Of a stretch of 64,000 bases of DNA, positions 1-11,281 are shown piece by piece; within the stretch, counting starts at the first letter, position 1, and each line of letters begins with the position of its first letter. Position numbers and translations under genes: made by a program. Location: positions 62,001-126,000 of the forward strand of contig JAJXYF010000026.1 of assembly GCA_021780755.1 (NCBI GenBank), given 5' to 3'. The notes beneath the pieces were generated by a model. That model saw only the letters and a list, made by a program, of their open reading frames with translations, did no database searches and was not told the origin of the DNA. The DNA is from Deltaproteobacteria bacterium (GTDB lineage Bacteria; Desulfobacterota; Binatia; Binatales; Binataceae).

Positions 1-38
1 GCGCGAAAGGGTTAGGTTTGTGACTGCGCCCGCGACGG

Positions 39-749
39 TCAGCGTGTCGCGCGACGTTCCAGCTTACGAATTCGCTGGTCCTGGTCCTTGGTCTGCACGG
101 TGACCCGATCATCGAAGCGTTCGAACTTGCGCGTGAGGCTCGTCAGCGCCTTGTTCGCCTGCTTCAGCTCGGCGTCGAGTTTCTTGATGACGGTATCGGC
201 GGAAGCGGTGATCCCCGCGCGGAGCTGCGCGGAGGCGGCCGGGATTTCGCGGCCGATTTCCGTGCGCGCCATGGACAGTTCCTTGCGCAGCGCATCGCCG
301 ACGGCGGCCATCTCACGGCTCAACTGCTCGCGCGCCGCAGCGGTCGCACGATCGAGTTCCGCGGTCAGACGCTGGCGTCCGCGCTCGGCCTCGTCGACGG
401 CCTGTTGCTGAAGATCGTGGCGCGTGGAAGCGAGTTGTTCGCGAAATTCGATGCGCGTGGCGCCCAGGTTCTCACCGATGCGGACCATCTCGGCGCCCAG
501 ATCCGCGCGCGTGATCGCAACGCCTTCGCGATTCTCCGCGATGCGATCCGAAAGGAAGCGCACCTGGCGGCCGACCTCGCTGAACTGCCCAACGATCTCC
601 TCGCGCAACGCGTCGAGCCGCCCGCCAAAACCAGTGACGGCCTCGAGAACGAGGTCGAAGCGCGCCGCCAGTTGCTCCAGGATCGCCCCCATCTTGACCT
701 CCACTTCCTTGGCCTCCACTGACTCTTTCGCCTCCACGTCTTCGGTCAC
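39..749 (-). CDS. Hypothetical coiled-coil protein
   Basis: A 236-residue protein of no family I recognise. It is almost entirely charged and helical, with Ala, Glu, Arg and Gln in heptad-like spacing from about residue 20 to the end, so a long coiled coil is likely. There is no signal peptide or membrane segment, which suggests a cytoplasmic or nucleoid/envelope-associated structural role. The start is GTG at 749, preceded by a GAGGGGAG ribosome binding site. It lies downstream of lepA-lepB on the same strand with a 54-base gap and may be read through from them. Phasin-like or DUF1640-like coiled coils look similar by eye, but nothing in the sequence decides between them. Confidence 0.7.
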   Translation of the reverse strand: MTEDVEAKESVEAKEVEVKMGAILEQLAARFDLVLEAVTGFGGRLDALREEIVGQFSEVGRQVRFLSDRIAENREGVAITRADLGAEMVRIGENLGATRIEFREQLASTRHDLQQQAVDEAERGRQRLTAELDRATAAAREQLSREMAAVGDALRKELSMARTEIGREIPAASAQLRAGITASADTVIKKLDAELKQANKALTSLTRKFERFDDRVTVQTKDQDQRIRKLERRATR

Positions 750-803
750 TGCCGGCTCCCCTCTATAGCGTACCTTGCATCAGGTGACGACCCCTGAGCG
801 ACG

Positions 804-1517
804 CTATCTGACCACCTTGCCGAAGCGGTCCCATCGAATCGGGAGCCATCCACTGCCGTCGCTGTCCCACGACCAGTAGATGAACATCGCGCGACCCTCG
901 ACTTCGTCGCGATCGACTAGGCCCCAGAAGCGGCCGTCGTAGCTGTGGTCGCGATTATCGCCCATCATCAGGTACTGCCCGTCGGGAACCTTGAGCGGGC
1001 CGAAATAGTCGCGCGGAGAACCCTCCTGCCGCTCGTCTGGAGTTACCTCGAAATGCGCATGGGGATCGTCGGCCAGGACTCCATCGCGGTAGAGTTTGCC
1101 CGCCTTGACCTCGATCGTATCGCCGGGCACACCGATCACCCGCTTGATAAAGTCCTTGGTCGGATCGGGCGGAAAGACAAACACCACCACGTCGCCCCGA
1201 TGAACCGGCTCGAGTTTGAACACATAATGTCCCCAGGGAATTTCATTCTCAAACGGAGTGAGTCCAAACAACGAATCCGGCAGGCGCAACCCGTAAATCA
1301 GCTTGTTGACGATTATGTGGTCGCCTACCAGCAAGGTCGGCTCCATCGAGCCCGACGGTATCTTATACGCCTGGATGAAAAAGGTGCGCAGGACGATCGC
1401 CAGCGCCAGCGCGATGATGAACGCCTCGGAGTACTCGCGCGCGGCGGATTTTTCCGGCGGCGGCTCGGCGCGCGACGCGGTGGAGGTCGATTGATTTTTC
1501 AGCAGCGGTTGGGGCAC
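804..1517 (-). CDS. lepB: Signal peptidase I
   Basis: Type I signal peptidase (S26 family), which cleaves signal peptides from exported proteins at the outer face of the inner membrane. The 237-residue protein has an N-terminal hydrophobic segment (about 33-50), then the nucleophile box SGSMEPT with Ser57, and the general-base Lys125 in KRVIGVPGD. The conserved GDNRDHSYDGRFWG box lies near the C-terminus. It starts 7 bases after the end of lepA on the same strand, the usual lepA-lepB operon. Its length and motifs are ordinary for the family. Confidence 0.97.
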   Translation of the reverse strand: MPQPLLKNQSTSTASRAEPPPEKSAAREYSEAFIIALALAIVLRTFFIQAYKIPSGSMEPTLLVGDHIIVNKLIYGLRLPDSLFGLTPFENEIPWGHYVFKLEPVHRGDVVVFVFPPDPTKDFIKRVIGVPGDTIEVKAGKLYRDGVLADDPHAHFEVTPDERQEGSPRDYFGPLKVPDGQYLMMGDNRDHSYDGRFWGLVDRDEVEGRAMFIYWSWDSDGSGWLPIRWDRFGKVVR

Positions 1518-1524
1518 GCCCAGC

Positions 1525-3327
<1,803 letters not shown>

Positions 3328-3502
3328 TTATACTTTGTGGCCGATTTCCCTGGAACCAATCACGGTGCCGGGCGCCTTGCCCGCTTGGGCAGATTCCCGC
3401 ACCGTCCGGGCTTCAGCATGCGCGAGCGTCAAAGGCAGCCCGCGCGGGGCCCATCCAATCGCAAGAGATTAGCATGCGCTCGCGGCCAATGCGCGAAGCC
3501 GG

Positions 3503-4441
3503 TCAGCGGCTTTTGGCCGCTCGCTGTTGGAAAAAACGGTAGGTGAGCCGCAGCCCATCGTCCAGCGTGACCTCCGGATGCCATCCCAACTCGCGACCAG
3601 CGCGCGCCGCCGCGATCACCGATCGACTCTGCTCGCCCGGACGCGCCGCCGCGTAGGCCGCCGGACGGTCCGACTCCGCCGCCGCGGCGAGAATCCCGTA
3701 GAGCCGATTCACGCTGGTCTCCACCCCGGTACCGATATTGATTGGGCCGGTCGCCGTCGAAGTCACCGCCGCCACGTTGGCGCGCACGACATCGCCGACA
3801 TATACGTAGTCGCGCGTCTGCTCGCCGTCGCCGAAGATCGTTACGATTTTGTCCTCGAGCAGGCGCCCGCAGAAAATCGCCACCACGCCGGCCTCTCCGT
3901 GCGGGTCCTGCCGCGGCCCGTAAACGTTCGCGTAGCGCATCGCGGCGTAGTCGATTCCATACTGCGCCTGGTAAAAGAACAGGTACGATTCGGTTGAAAA
4001 CTTGGCCACGCCGTACGGGCTGACCGGGCGGCACGGATGGCCCTCGGCGGCGGGAAAAGTGTCCTGCTCGCCGTAAATCGCCCCGCCGGTCGAAGAAAAA
4101 ACCACTCGCCGCAAGCCGTGCTGGCGCGCCGCCTCCATCAGGTTGAGGAACCCGACCAGGTTCACCTGCGCGTCGAACGCGGGGTCGGCGACCGAGCGCC
4201 GCACGTCCATCTGCGCCGCCAGATGCACCATCACTTCAGGCCGTTGGCTGGCGACGATGCGCCCGACCTCGGCGGCGTCGCGGATATCGGCCTCATAAAA
4301 GCGCGCGCGCGGATTGAGTTGGTCGCGCTTGCCTGCCGACAGGTTGTCGATCACCGCGACCTCGTGCACTCCGGCCGCGACTAGTGCGTCCACCGTATGC
4401 GATCCGATAAAACCCGCGCCTCCGGTGACCAGTATCCGCAT
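3503..4441 (-). CDS. NAD-dependent SDR epimerase (UDP-glucose 4-epimerase type)
   Basis: An extended short-chain dehydrogenase/reductase that probably epimerises a UDP-sugar for polysaccharide or LPS synthesis. It has the Rossmann loop GGAGFIGSHTVDALVAAG at the N-terminus, the SSTGG catalytic Ser/Thr region and a YGVAK catalytic Tyr/Lys pair. I place the start at ATG 4441 (MRILVTGG, 312 aa); an in-frame codon at 4480 would only add a low-complexity leader. It follows ugd on the same strand with a 60-base gap, so the two may act on the same UDP-glucose pool. Substrate (glucose, glucuronate or N-acetyl forms) cannot be fixed from sequence alone. Confidence 0.9.
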   Translation of the reverse strand: MRILVTGGAGFIGSHTVDALVAAGVHEVAVIDNLSAGKRDQLNPRARFYEADIRDAAEVGRIVASQRPEVMVHLAAQMDVRRSVADPAFDAQVNLVGFLNLMEAARQHGLRRVVFSSTGGAIYGEQDTFPAAEGHPCRPVSPYGVAKFSTESYLFFYQAQYGIDYAAMRYANVYGPRQDPHGEAGVVAIFCGRLLEDKIVTIFGDGEQTRDYVYVGDVVRANVAAVTSTATGPINIGTGVETSVNRLYGILAAAAESDRPAAYAAARPGEQSRSVIAAARAGRELGWHPEVTLDDGLRLTYRFFQQRAAKSR

Positions 4442-4501
4442 CGTAACTCTCCCGATTATCTCCGTGCCCTTCGCGCTCAAGAACTCGCGAGCGCCAATCA
4501 G

Positions 4502-5812
4502 TTAAAGAAGGGGGCGCCGCCCGATTGAGTAGTAGCGAAAATCCAGCGCGCGCATCAGCGGCGGATCGTAGAGGTTGCGCCCGTCGAAGATCACCGCTTG
4601 CTTCAATGCCGCCCTTATCCGATGGAAGTTGGGATGTCGGAACTCGTTCCATTCGGTCAGGATGATTAGAGCGTCGGCGTCGGCCAGCGCATCATAGTTG
4701 GTCTCGAAATACTCGATTCGATCGCCGAAAATCTGCCGCGCCGATTTCAGCGCTTCGGGGTCGTGCGCCTGTACGCGCGCGCCGGCCCGCAGCAATTCCT
4801 CAATTGCCACCAGCGATGGCGCCTCGCGCATGTCGTCAGTGCGCGGCTTGAACGCCAGGCCCCAGATCGCGAACGTGCGCCCCGCGATATCGCCGCCGAA
4901 ATGCTCTTTCACGCGATCGATCAGCAGGCGTTTCTGGCGATGGTTGACCTCATCAGTCGCCTTCAGCAGCGTAAAATCGAGCTGCTGTTCCGCCGCGCTG
5001 TGAATCAACGCCTGCACGTCCTTGGGAAAACACGAACCGCCGTAACCCACGCCCGGGAACAGAAACTGGGTGCCGATACGCCGGTCCGAACCCATCCCGC
5101 GGCGCACGTCATTGATCTCCGCGCCCACCGCCTCGCACAGGTTCGCCATCTGGTTGATGAATGAAATCCGAATCGCGAGCATCGCGTTCGAGGCGTACTT
5201 GGTGAGTTCCGCCGATCGCGGATGCATCACCAGCACCGGATTGTCGGTGCGCAAAAACGGCGCGTGCACTTCGCGCAAAATCGTCGTCGCCTGATCGCTG
5301 GTCGATCCAATCACCACGCGATCGGGACGCATGAAATCCTCGATCGCGGAACCTTCCTTGAGGAACTCCGGTACCGAGCACACGTCGATCCGATGTTTCA
5401 CGGCACGGCCTACCAGTTCCCGCACCTGGTCATTGGTGCCGACCGGAACCGTGCTCTTCACGGCAATTATATGATAGCCAGTCGCCGCGTGCGCGATCGC
5501 CTCGGCCGCGCCTAGCACGCCGCTCAGATCGGCGGCGCCGCTCGCGCTCATCGGAGTACCGACGGCGATAAACGAGACCATCGACTGACTAATGGCGGCC
5601 GCCAGGTCCGTGGTGAAACTGAGGCGATGTTCCTTGAGGTTGCGGCGTACCAGCTCTTCCAGCCCGGGTTCATAGATGGGCACCTCGCCCGCCTTCAGCC
5701 GCTCAACCCGTTCGCGGTCAATATCTACGCATATGACTTCGTTGCCGCTCTCCGCGAAGCAGGTGCCGCTCACCAGGCCAACATAGCCTGTGCCCACAAC
5801 TGCGATATTCAT
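4502..5812 (-). CDS. ugd: UDP-glucose 6-dehydrogenase
   Basis: Oxidises UDP-glucose to UDP-glucuronate with two NAD+. The 436-residue protein shows the N-terminal GTGYVGLVSG nucleotide-binding loop, the ECVD-like beta2 acidic end (VDID), the thioester cysteine in GYGGSCFPKD, and the C-terminal UDP-binding domain with LAFKPRTDDMREAP. The GT2 gene ends 7 bases upstream on the same strand and the epimerase lies downstream. This makes a small nucleotide-sugar and envelope glycan operon of PfkB kinase, GT2, ugd and epimerase. Confidence 0.97.
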   Translation of the reverse strand: MNIAVVGTGYVGLVSGTCFAESGNEVICVDIDRERVERLKAGEVPIYEPGLEELVRRNLKEHRLSFTTDLAAAISQSMVSFIAVGTPMSASGAADLSGVLGAAEAIAHAATGYHIIAVKSTVPVGTNDQVRELVGRAVKHRIDVCSVPEFLKEGSAIEDFMRPDRVVIGSTSDQATTILREVHAPFLRTDNPVLVMHPRSAELTKYASNAMLAIRISFINQMANLCEAVGAEINDVRRGMGSDRRIGTQFLFPGVGYGGSCFPKDVQALIHSAAEQQLDFTLLKATDEVNHRQKRLLIDRVKEHFGGDIAGRTFAIWGLAFKPRTDDMREAPSLVAIEELLRAGARVQAHDPEALKSARQIFGDRIEYFETNYDALADADALIILTEWNEFRHPNFHRIRAALKQAVIFDGRNLYDPPLMRALDFRYYSIGRRPLL

Positions 5813-5819
5813 CTGGCTA

Positions 5820-6758
5820 TCAGAACTCCTCTTTCACTACGTAGATCGGCTTGTTCTGCGATTCGTGGTAAGTGCGCGCGATCATCTCGCCGATCAGTCC
5901 CAGGCTGACGAATTGTACGCCGACTACGACCAGTAACACCGCCAGCAGCAGCGCCGGCCGGTTGCCGAGCGGCCACCCCAAGACCACCTTTTCAAACACC
6001 AGGATCGTGGTCCAGATTGATCCAATCGCGCCTAGCAACACGCCGATCGCACCGAAAACCTGTATCGGTCGCGTCGAATAGCCTGACAAAAAGCGCACCG
6101 TCAGCAAATCCAGAATAGTGCGAATGATCCGCCCCGGCCCGTACTTCGAGGCACCCGAACGCCGCGGCCGGAAGTTCACTTCGATCTCCGCGATGCGCGC
6201 TCCCTGCTCCGCCGCGATCGCCGGCACGAACCGATGCATCTCGCCATAGAGCATCAGCCGCCGCGCCAGATCGCGCCGATAGGCCTTCAGAGTACAACCG
6301 TAGTCGTGCAGCCCCACCCCGGTAATCCGCGAGATCAGCGCGTTGGCCGCCACCGACGGCAGCCGCCGCGTCAGCGCCGCATCGCGCCAACGACCGGTGC
6401 GCCACCCGCTCACCAGGTCGTAGCCCTCGTCGAGTTTCGCCAGCAGCCGCGGGATATCGGCCGGGTCATTCTCACCATCGGCATCGAGAGCGACCACCAC
6501 GTCGCCCGCCGCGCTATGCAGTCCGCACGCGAGTGCGGCCGTCTGTCCCGAATTACGCGCGAGGCGAATCACTCGCACGTGTGCGTCGCGCCCCTTGATT
6601 TCGCGCAGCACCGCAGCACCGCCGTCGTCACTGCCGTCGTCGATAAACACAATCTCGTAGGATCGTCCGAGTGCGCCCAGCACGCGCTCGAGTTCCGCAT
6701 GCAGCGGCGCCAGATTATCCCGCTCGTTGAAGAGCGGAATAACTATTGAGAGGTCCAT
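5820..6758 (-). CDS. Glycosyltransferase family 2, membrane-anchored (GtrB/ArnC type)
   Basis: A GT2 enzyme of the polyprenyl-phosphate sugar transferase type. It has SIVIPLFNERDNL at the N-terminus, the DDGSDDGG loop and the DADGENDP metal/nucleotide site. Two transmembrane helices near the C-terminus (about 235-260 and 270-295) anchor it in the inner membrane, as in dolichol-phosphate mannose synthase, GtrB and ArnC. Its ATG at 6758 overlaps the 3' end of the PfkB gene by 16 bases, implying translational coupling. The sugar donor is unknown; the neighbouring ugd and epimerase point to a UDP-sugar. Confidence 0.92.
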   Translation of the reverse strand: MDLSIVIPLFNERDNLAPLHAELERVLGALGRSYEIVFIDDGSDDGGAAVLREIKGRDAHVRVIRLARNSGQTAALACGLHSAAGDVVVALDADGENDPADIPRLLAKLDEGYDLVSGWRTGRWRDAALTRRLPSVAANALISRITGVGLHDYGCTLKAYRRDLARRLMLYGEMHRFVPAIAAEQGARIAEIEVNFRPRRSGASKYGPGRIIRTILDLLTVRFLSGYSTRPIQVFGAIGVLLGAIGSIWTTILVFEKVVLGWPLGNRPALLLAVLLVVVGVQFVSLGLIGEMIARTYHESQNKPIYVVKEEF

Positions 6759-7666
6759 CGCGAATGGTGCGAATCGGTGAGCTCGATAAAAGCGCGATAG
6801 CGCACTTCGATTTCCTCCCAGGTCAGCGCCGCGATGCGCTTGACCGAAAACTGTTCGACCACGAACGAGCCGAGTACGCAGCCGTACACCACGGCCGTGC
6901 GCAGCACCGCTTCGTTGATCACGCCCTTGCGCGCGATATAGCCCATGAACGCGCCCGCGAAAGTATCGCCCGCACCGGTCGGGTCGATGACTTCCTCCAA
7001 TGGGTAAGCGGGCACCGCGAACATCGCGTCCTTGCTGAATTGCAGCACGCCGTATTCGCCGCGCTTGACCAGCACCGTGTCCGGTCCCATCTTGATAATC
7101 GCACGCCCCGCCTTTACCAGGTTATGTTCACCGCTGAGCATCCGCGCCTCTTCGTCGTTCAGCGTCAAAATATCGATCCGCGGCAGCAGCCGCACCAGCG
7201 CCGCGCGGTCGTTGGCGATCCAATGGTTCATGGTATCGGCGGCGACCACCTTGGGACTCGCGACCTGGTCAAGCACGTGCCGCTGCAAATCGGGCGAGAT
7301 ATTGGCCAGGAATACATAGTCAGCGCGATGCTGATCGGGCAGCAAATTGGGCATGAAGTCCGCGAACACGTTGAGCGCGAGGCTGATCGTGTCGCGTATA
7401 TTCATGTCCTCGTGGTAGCGACCGTGCCAGCGAAAGGTGGGCCCCTCGCGCCGCACCATCCCGCGCAAATCGATTCCGCGATCGGCGAACAGGCGCACGT
7501 CCTCCGCGCGAAAATCCGTGCCGACCGCCGCCACGATACTCACCGGCGCGAAGAAACGCGCCGCCAGCGCGAAGTAACTGACCGATCCGCCCAGCGCCGC
7601 CGCCACGCTGCCGTGCTGCGTCTCGACCGTGTCGTATCCGATAGTGCCGACTGCGACAATACTCAT
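6743..7666 (-). CDS. PfkB-family sugar kinase
   Basis: A ribokinase-like carbohydrate or nucleoside kinase of 307 residues. The N-terminus has an LGGSVSYFALAARFF substrate-lid region, and the C-terminal PfkB signature DPTGAGDTFAGAFMGYI carries the catalytic Asp and anion hole. The TLNDEEARML segment is also typical. Substrate cannot be assigned; adenosine, ribose or a sugar phosphate are possible. The start at 7666 lies just after a six-codon minicistron whose stop overlaps it (ATGA), an arrangement produced by a tandem duplication of the start region. Its 3' end overlaps the GT2 start. Confidence 0.9.
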   Translation of the reverse strand: MSIVAVGTIGYDTVETQHGSVAAALGGSVSYFALAARFFAPVSIVAAVGTDFRAEDVRLFADRGIDLRGMVRREGPTFRWHGRYHEDMNIRDTISLALNVFADFMPNLLPDQHRADYVFLANISPDLQRHVLDQVASPKVVAADTMNHWIANDRAALVRLLPRIDILTLNDEEARMLSGEHNLVKAGRAIIKMGPDTVLVKRGEYGVLQFSKDAMFAVPAYPLEEVIDPTGAGDTFAGAFMGYIARKGVINEAVLRTAVVYGCVLGSFVVEQFSVKRIAALTWEEIEVRYRAFIELTDSHHSRWTSQ

Positions 7667-7685
7667 TTAATAGCAATACTCATTT
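7657..7685 (-). repeat. Tandem duplication of the pfkB start region, creating a six-codon leader ORF
   Basis: The 12-mer CAATACTCATTT occurs at 7657-7668 and again at 7674-7685, a period of 17 bases. On the minus strand each copy contains ATGAGTATTG. The upstream copy opens MSIAIK (7683-7663) and stops with TGA overlapping the kinase ATG as ATGA. It may be a translational coupling leader or a neutral duplication. Confidence 0.75.
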
Positions 7686-7750
7686 CAGCTCGTGGCTAAT
7701 CTACGTTAGTGGCTATTCAGACGCGCAGCCGCTCATGCGCGATGCGTACC

Positions 7751-8620
7751 TCAGGATTTTATATACTTACCGATTATCGGCGCGAGCTTCGCCGCCGTCT
7801 CCGCGGAGATCGCCGCCCGGTCCGTGATGATCGCGTCCCGCAACGAGCTGCCGCATCCGCACGTCCGCGTCCGTGAGCCGAGCGTCCGCGCCAGGTTGAT
7901 CACCGCGTGCTGCGCCAGATCGACGTTGAGCCTCATTACTCGCAGGATCTCGCCGATATCTACCGCCGCCACGCTCGCATGCCAGCAATCATAGTCCGTC
8001 ACCAGTACCAGCACCGCGTAACAGAGCTCGGCCTCGCGTGCGAGACGCGCCTCCTGCATCGCCGTCATGCTAATCACGTCAACCCCCCAACTGCGGTAGA
8101 GATTCGACTCCGCGCGCGTGGAGAATTGCGGTCCTTCGATACAGAAATAGGTCCCGCCGTCATGAATCTTGGCGCCCGCCTCGCGCCCCGCCGCAACCAG
8201 GTCGCGGCTCAGGTCGGCGCATACCGGATCGGCCAGCGACACGTGCGCGACAATGCCCTCGCCAAAAAAGGTCGGTTTGCGCGCGTAGGTATGATCGACG
8301 AACTGATTCGCCACCAGCAGGTCGCCCGGCGCGATGTCCTCCCTCATGCTGCCCGCCGAACTTACCGAGACCAGCCGTTCGACGCCGAGCGCCTTCATTC
8401 CCCACAGGTTCGCGCGATAATTCAGTTCGCTCGGCAAAAGTCGATGACCGCGGCCGTGTCGCGACAGAAACACGATCTCAACCTCACCCAGACGCCCGCG
8501 GTAATAGGCATCCGACGGCACTCCGAACGGCGTCTCGAGCGCAATCTCCTCGACGCGCTCTAGCCCGCTCATCTGGTAGAAGCCGCTGCCCCCGATTATA
8601 CCCAGTACCGATTTCGCCAT
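7751..8620 (-). CDS. mtnP: S-methyl-5'-thioadenosine phosphorylase
   Basis: Phosphorolyses methylthioadenosine to adenine and methylthioribose-1-phosphate in methionine salvage and polyamine waste removal. The 289 residues include IGGSGFY at the N-terminus, the phosphate-binding RHGRGH, the IEGPQFSTRAE purine/sugar site and the MTAP-type TDYDCWH. The C-terminus has CGCGSSLRDAI. The TDYDCWH signature favours MTA over inosine or guanosine, but MTI phosphorylase activity is not excluded. It sits between rlmN and the PfkB kinase, all on the minus strand. Confidence 0.93.
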   Translation of the reverse strand: MAKSVLGIIGGSGFYQMSGLERVEEIALETPFGVPSDAYYRGRLGEVEIVFLSRHGRGHRLLPSELNYRANLWGMKALGVERLVSVSSAGSMREDIAPGDLLVANQFVDHTYARKPTFFGEGIVAHVSLADPVCADLSRDLVAAGREAGAKIHDGGTYFCIEGPQFSTRAESNLYRSWGVDVISMTAMQEARLAREAELCYAVLVLVTDYDCWHASVAAVDIGEILRVMRLNVDLAQHAVINLARTLGSRTRTCGCGSSLRDAIITDRAAISAETAAKLAPIIGKYIKS

Positions 8621-8754
8621 ACTTGATTAGCCGCCCCGATTATTCTTCCGCACCCACCCTCGTCACTGAGTATTCGAAACAGCCGCGAACAGCGACGGTT
8701 TCCGGCGGTCACGCGCGCGCCGCCGTCGATTCGCAACCACCGCTCCTGAACTAC

Positions 8755-9852
8755 TCATCGCGGCGCCGCCGCCGGCCGGTTCCGCTCCGCGTACAACTGC
8801 CCGCAGGCCGCCGCGATATCGCGGCCGCGGCTTTCGCGAATAGTAGCGGTCAAGTTACCCCGATGCAGGATCGCTTGAAAGCCATCCACCCGCTCCCGCG
8901 AACTCGGCGCGAACGGCGACTCGGGAAAGGGATTAAAAAAGATCAGGTTAACCTTCGCCCGCAGAGGCGCGAGCATCTTCGCCAACCGCCGCGCATCGTC
9001 GATCGAATCGTTGACGCCGGCCAGCATCACGTACTCGAACGTGATTCGCCGCCGCCGCGCGATCGGTAGCGCCTCGCATGCGTCGAGCAGCACTCGCAGC
9101 GGATAGCGCAGATTAATCGGCGCGATTCGATTGCGCACCTCGTCGGTGGTCGCATGGAGTGACACCGCCAGGTTCACCGGAAAATCGGCGAGCAGGCGAT
9201 CCATCGACGGCACCAACCCGACCGTGGATACGGTGATCCGTCGCGGCGAGATTCCCAGTCCCCAATCGGCAGTCATGATCGTCAGCGCGCGATGAAGCCG
9301 CGGATAGTTCGCGAGCGGCTCGCCCATCCCCATGAATACGTAGTTAGTGAGTATCTCGCCGGGGTCGAGTTCGCGTCGCGCCGCCATCAACTGCCCCAGG
9401 ATTTCGCCCGCCGCGAGGTTCCGATGGAGACCCATGCGCGCCGTCGCGCAAAAACCACAGCCCATCGCGCATCCAGCCTGACTCGAGATGCACAAGGTCG
9501 TGCGTCCCTCGGTCGGGATAATCACGCTCTCGATATCTTCGCCGTCGCCCAGCCGCAGGAGCAGCTTGCGCGTCCCATCGCTCGAACGTGCGACGTGCGC
9601 CGACGCGATCGATCCAATCCTGAAGCGGTGGTTTAATTCCTCGCGAAACGCCGTCGGCAGATCCAGCATCGCCTCGAACGACTCGGCTCCGCGATTCCAG
9701 AGCCATCCCATGATCTGCCGTGCCCGGAACGCCCGCTCCCCGGCCTCGCGCACGATACTTTCCAGTTCATCGAGCGCAAGATCCCGAATATCTGGCTTGA
9801 TTCCGATCGAGGGATCAAGAGTGGATGCGTGAAGCTGACTCACGCCGGCCAT
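8755..9852 (-). CDS. rlmN: 23S rRNA/tRNA adenine-C2 methyltransferase RlmN
   Basis: A radical-SAM dual methyltransferase that methylates C2 of A2503 in 23S rRNA and A37 in some tRNAs. The [4Fe-4S] motif is CAMGCGFC (CxxxCxxC), preceded by TLCISSQAG. MGMGEPLANY and STVGLVP are SAM-binding motifs. The C-terminal cysteine in AAACGQLYAE is the one that becomes transiently methylated. The 365-residue length is normal. It is 48 bases downstream of ndk on the same strand. Confidence 0.97.
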   Translation of the reverse strand: MAGVSQLHASTLDPSIGIKPDIRDLALDELESIVREAGERAFRARQIMGWLWNRGAESFEAMLDLPTAFREELNHRFRIGSIASAHVARSSDGTRKLLLRLGDGEDIESVIIPTEGRTTLCISSQAGCAMGCGFCATARMGLHRNLAAGEILGQLMAARRELDPGEILTNYVFMGMGEPLANYPRLHRALTIMTADWGLGISPRRITVSTVGLVPSMDRLLADFPVNLAVSLHATTDEVRNRIAPINLRYPLRVLLDACEALPIARRRRITFEYVMLAGVNDSIDDARRLAKMLAPLRAKVNLIFFNPFPESPFAPSSRERVDGFQAILHRGNLTATIRESRGRDIAAACGQLYAERNRPAAAPR

Positions 9853-9900
9853 TATAAGGGAATCCGCGGATTATCGAAGCGGCCCCGCGCCGCCATCGAT

Positions 9901-10317
9901 TCAGGGCAGGAGTTCGAGTCCGCGGAAGAAAAACGCAATCTCCTGCGCTGCCGTCTCCGGCGCGTCGGATCCGTGCGTCGCGTTCTGCTCGACGTTCTGT
10001 CCGAAGTCCTTGCGGATCGTCCCCGCGGCCGCCTTCGCCGGATCGGTCGCGCCCATCAAATCGCGCCACCGTTTGATCGCGCCCTCGCCCGCCAGCACTG
10101 CGACGATTACCGGCCCCGACGTCATGTAATCGCAGAGCGATCCGTAAAATGGCCGCTCCTTGTGCACCGCGTAAAACGATTCGGCGTCGGCGCGCGACAA
10201 TTGGGTCAGGCGCAATCCCACCACGCGCAGCCCGCTCGCCTCGATGCGCTTCAGGATGTCGCCCGCCAGATGACGCGCGACCGCGTCGGGTTTGATAATC
10301 GCGAAAGTTCTTTCCAT
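9901..10317 (-). CDS. ndk: Nucleoside diphosphate kinase
   Basis: Equilibrates nucleoside di- and triphosphates through a phosphohistidine. The 138 residues cover the full family length, with N-terminal [13 protein letters not shown] and catalytic His115 in [12 protein letters not shown]. It follows sucD by 64 bases on the same strand. In this order Ndk could recycle the nucleoside triphosphate made by succinyl-CoA synthetase. Confidence 0.98.
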   Translation of the reverse strand: MERTFAIIKPDAVARHLAGDILKRIEASGLRVVGLRLTQLSRADAESFYAVHKERPFYGSLCDYMTSGPVIVAVLAGEGAIKRWRDLMGATDPAKAAAGTIRKDFGQNVEQNATHGSDAPETAAQEIAFFFRGLELLP

Positions 10318-10381
10318 GAAAATACTTACTTAATGTTCTACTTTAATGATTGCGAGGCGCCATGCGTGACTTGTGGCCTGT

Positions 10382-11263
10382 TCACGCAGCCTTGCTGTCG
10401 AGCAGGTTTTTCATCGTGATGCCGAGTTCGGCCGGGCTCATCGCCACCGCGATTCCCGCCGCCATCAGCGCCGCGATCTTGTCCGCCGCCGTCCCCCGGC
10501 CGCCTGAAATAATCGCACCCGCATGGCCCATCCGCCGCCCCTTCGGCGCGGTCTGTCCCGCGATAAACGCGACCACCGGCTTCTTGAAGTTCTCCTTGAT
10601 ATATTGCGCGGCTTCCTCTTCGGCACTACCGCCAATCTCGCCGATCATGATCACCGCGCGCGTCGCCGGGTCCGCATTGAACAGCTTCAGTATGTCGATA
10701 TGTCCGCTACCCACGATCGGGTCGCCGCCGATCCCGACACACGACGATTGCCCGATGCCGAGCTGCGTCAACTGGTACACCGCTTCGTAGGTGAGCGTGC
10801 CCGATCGGGAGACCACGCCGACGTTGCCTGGCTTGTGGATGTATCCCGGCATGATGCCGATCTTGCATTCGCCGGGCGTAATTACGCCGGGGCAGTTCGG
10901 CCCGATCAACCGGCTGCTGGTGCCGCGCATGTACCGCCGCACCTTCACCATGTCGAGCACCGGCACGCCCTCGGTAATGCAAATGACCAACTCGATACCC
11001 GCGGCGACCGCCTCCAGAATCGCGTCGGCCGCGAACGGCGGCGGTACATAAATAACCGTCGCGTTTGCGCCGGTCGCACGGCGCGCCTGCTCAACCGTAT
11101 CGAAAATCGGAATCCCTTCGAAGTCGCTGCCGCCTTTGCCGGGAACCACACCGCCCACCATCTGGGTGCCGTATTCCTTGCACGCGCGCGTATGGATTTG
11201 GCCGGTCGCTCCGGTGATGCCCTGAGTCAGGACGCGAGTGTTCTTGTTTACGAGGATGCTCAT
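10382..11263 (-). CDS. sucD: Succinyl-CoA synthetase alpha subunit
   Basis: The CoA-binding alpha subunit of ADP/GDP-forming succinyl-CoA ligase (TCA cycle substrate-level phosphorylation). The 293 residues include [13 protein letters not shown] (CoA-binding Rossmann), [20 protein letters not shown] and the phosphorylated histidine in [12 protein letters not shown] (about His247). It begins 18 bases after sucC ends, so the two subunits are co-expressed. Confidence 0.98.
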   Translation of the reverse strand: MSILVNKNTRVLTQGITGATGQIHTRACKEYGTQMVGGVVPGKGGSDFEGIPIFDTVEQARRATGANATVIYVPPPFAADAILEAVAAGIELVICITEGVPVLDMVKVRRYMRGTSSRLIGPNCPGVITPGECKIGIMPGYIHKPGNVGVVSRSGTLTYEAVYQLTQLGIGQSSCVGIGGDPIVGSGHIDILKLFNADPATRAVIMIGEIGGSAEEEAAQYIKENFKKPVVAFIAGQTAPKGRRMGHAGAIISGGRGTAADKIAALMAAGIAVAMSPAELGITMKNLLDSKAA

Positions 11264-11281
11264 CTTGCTTGTGCCCGTTGC

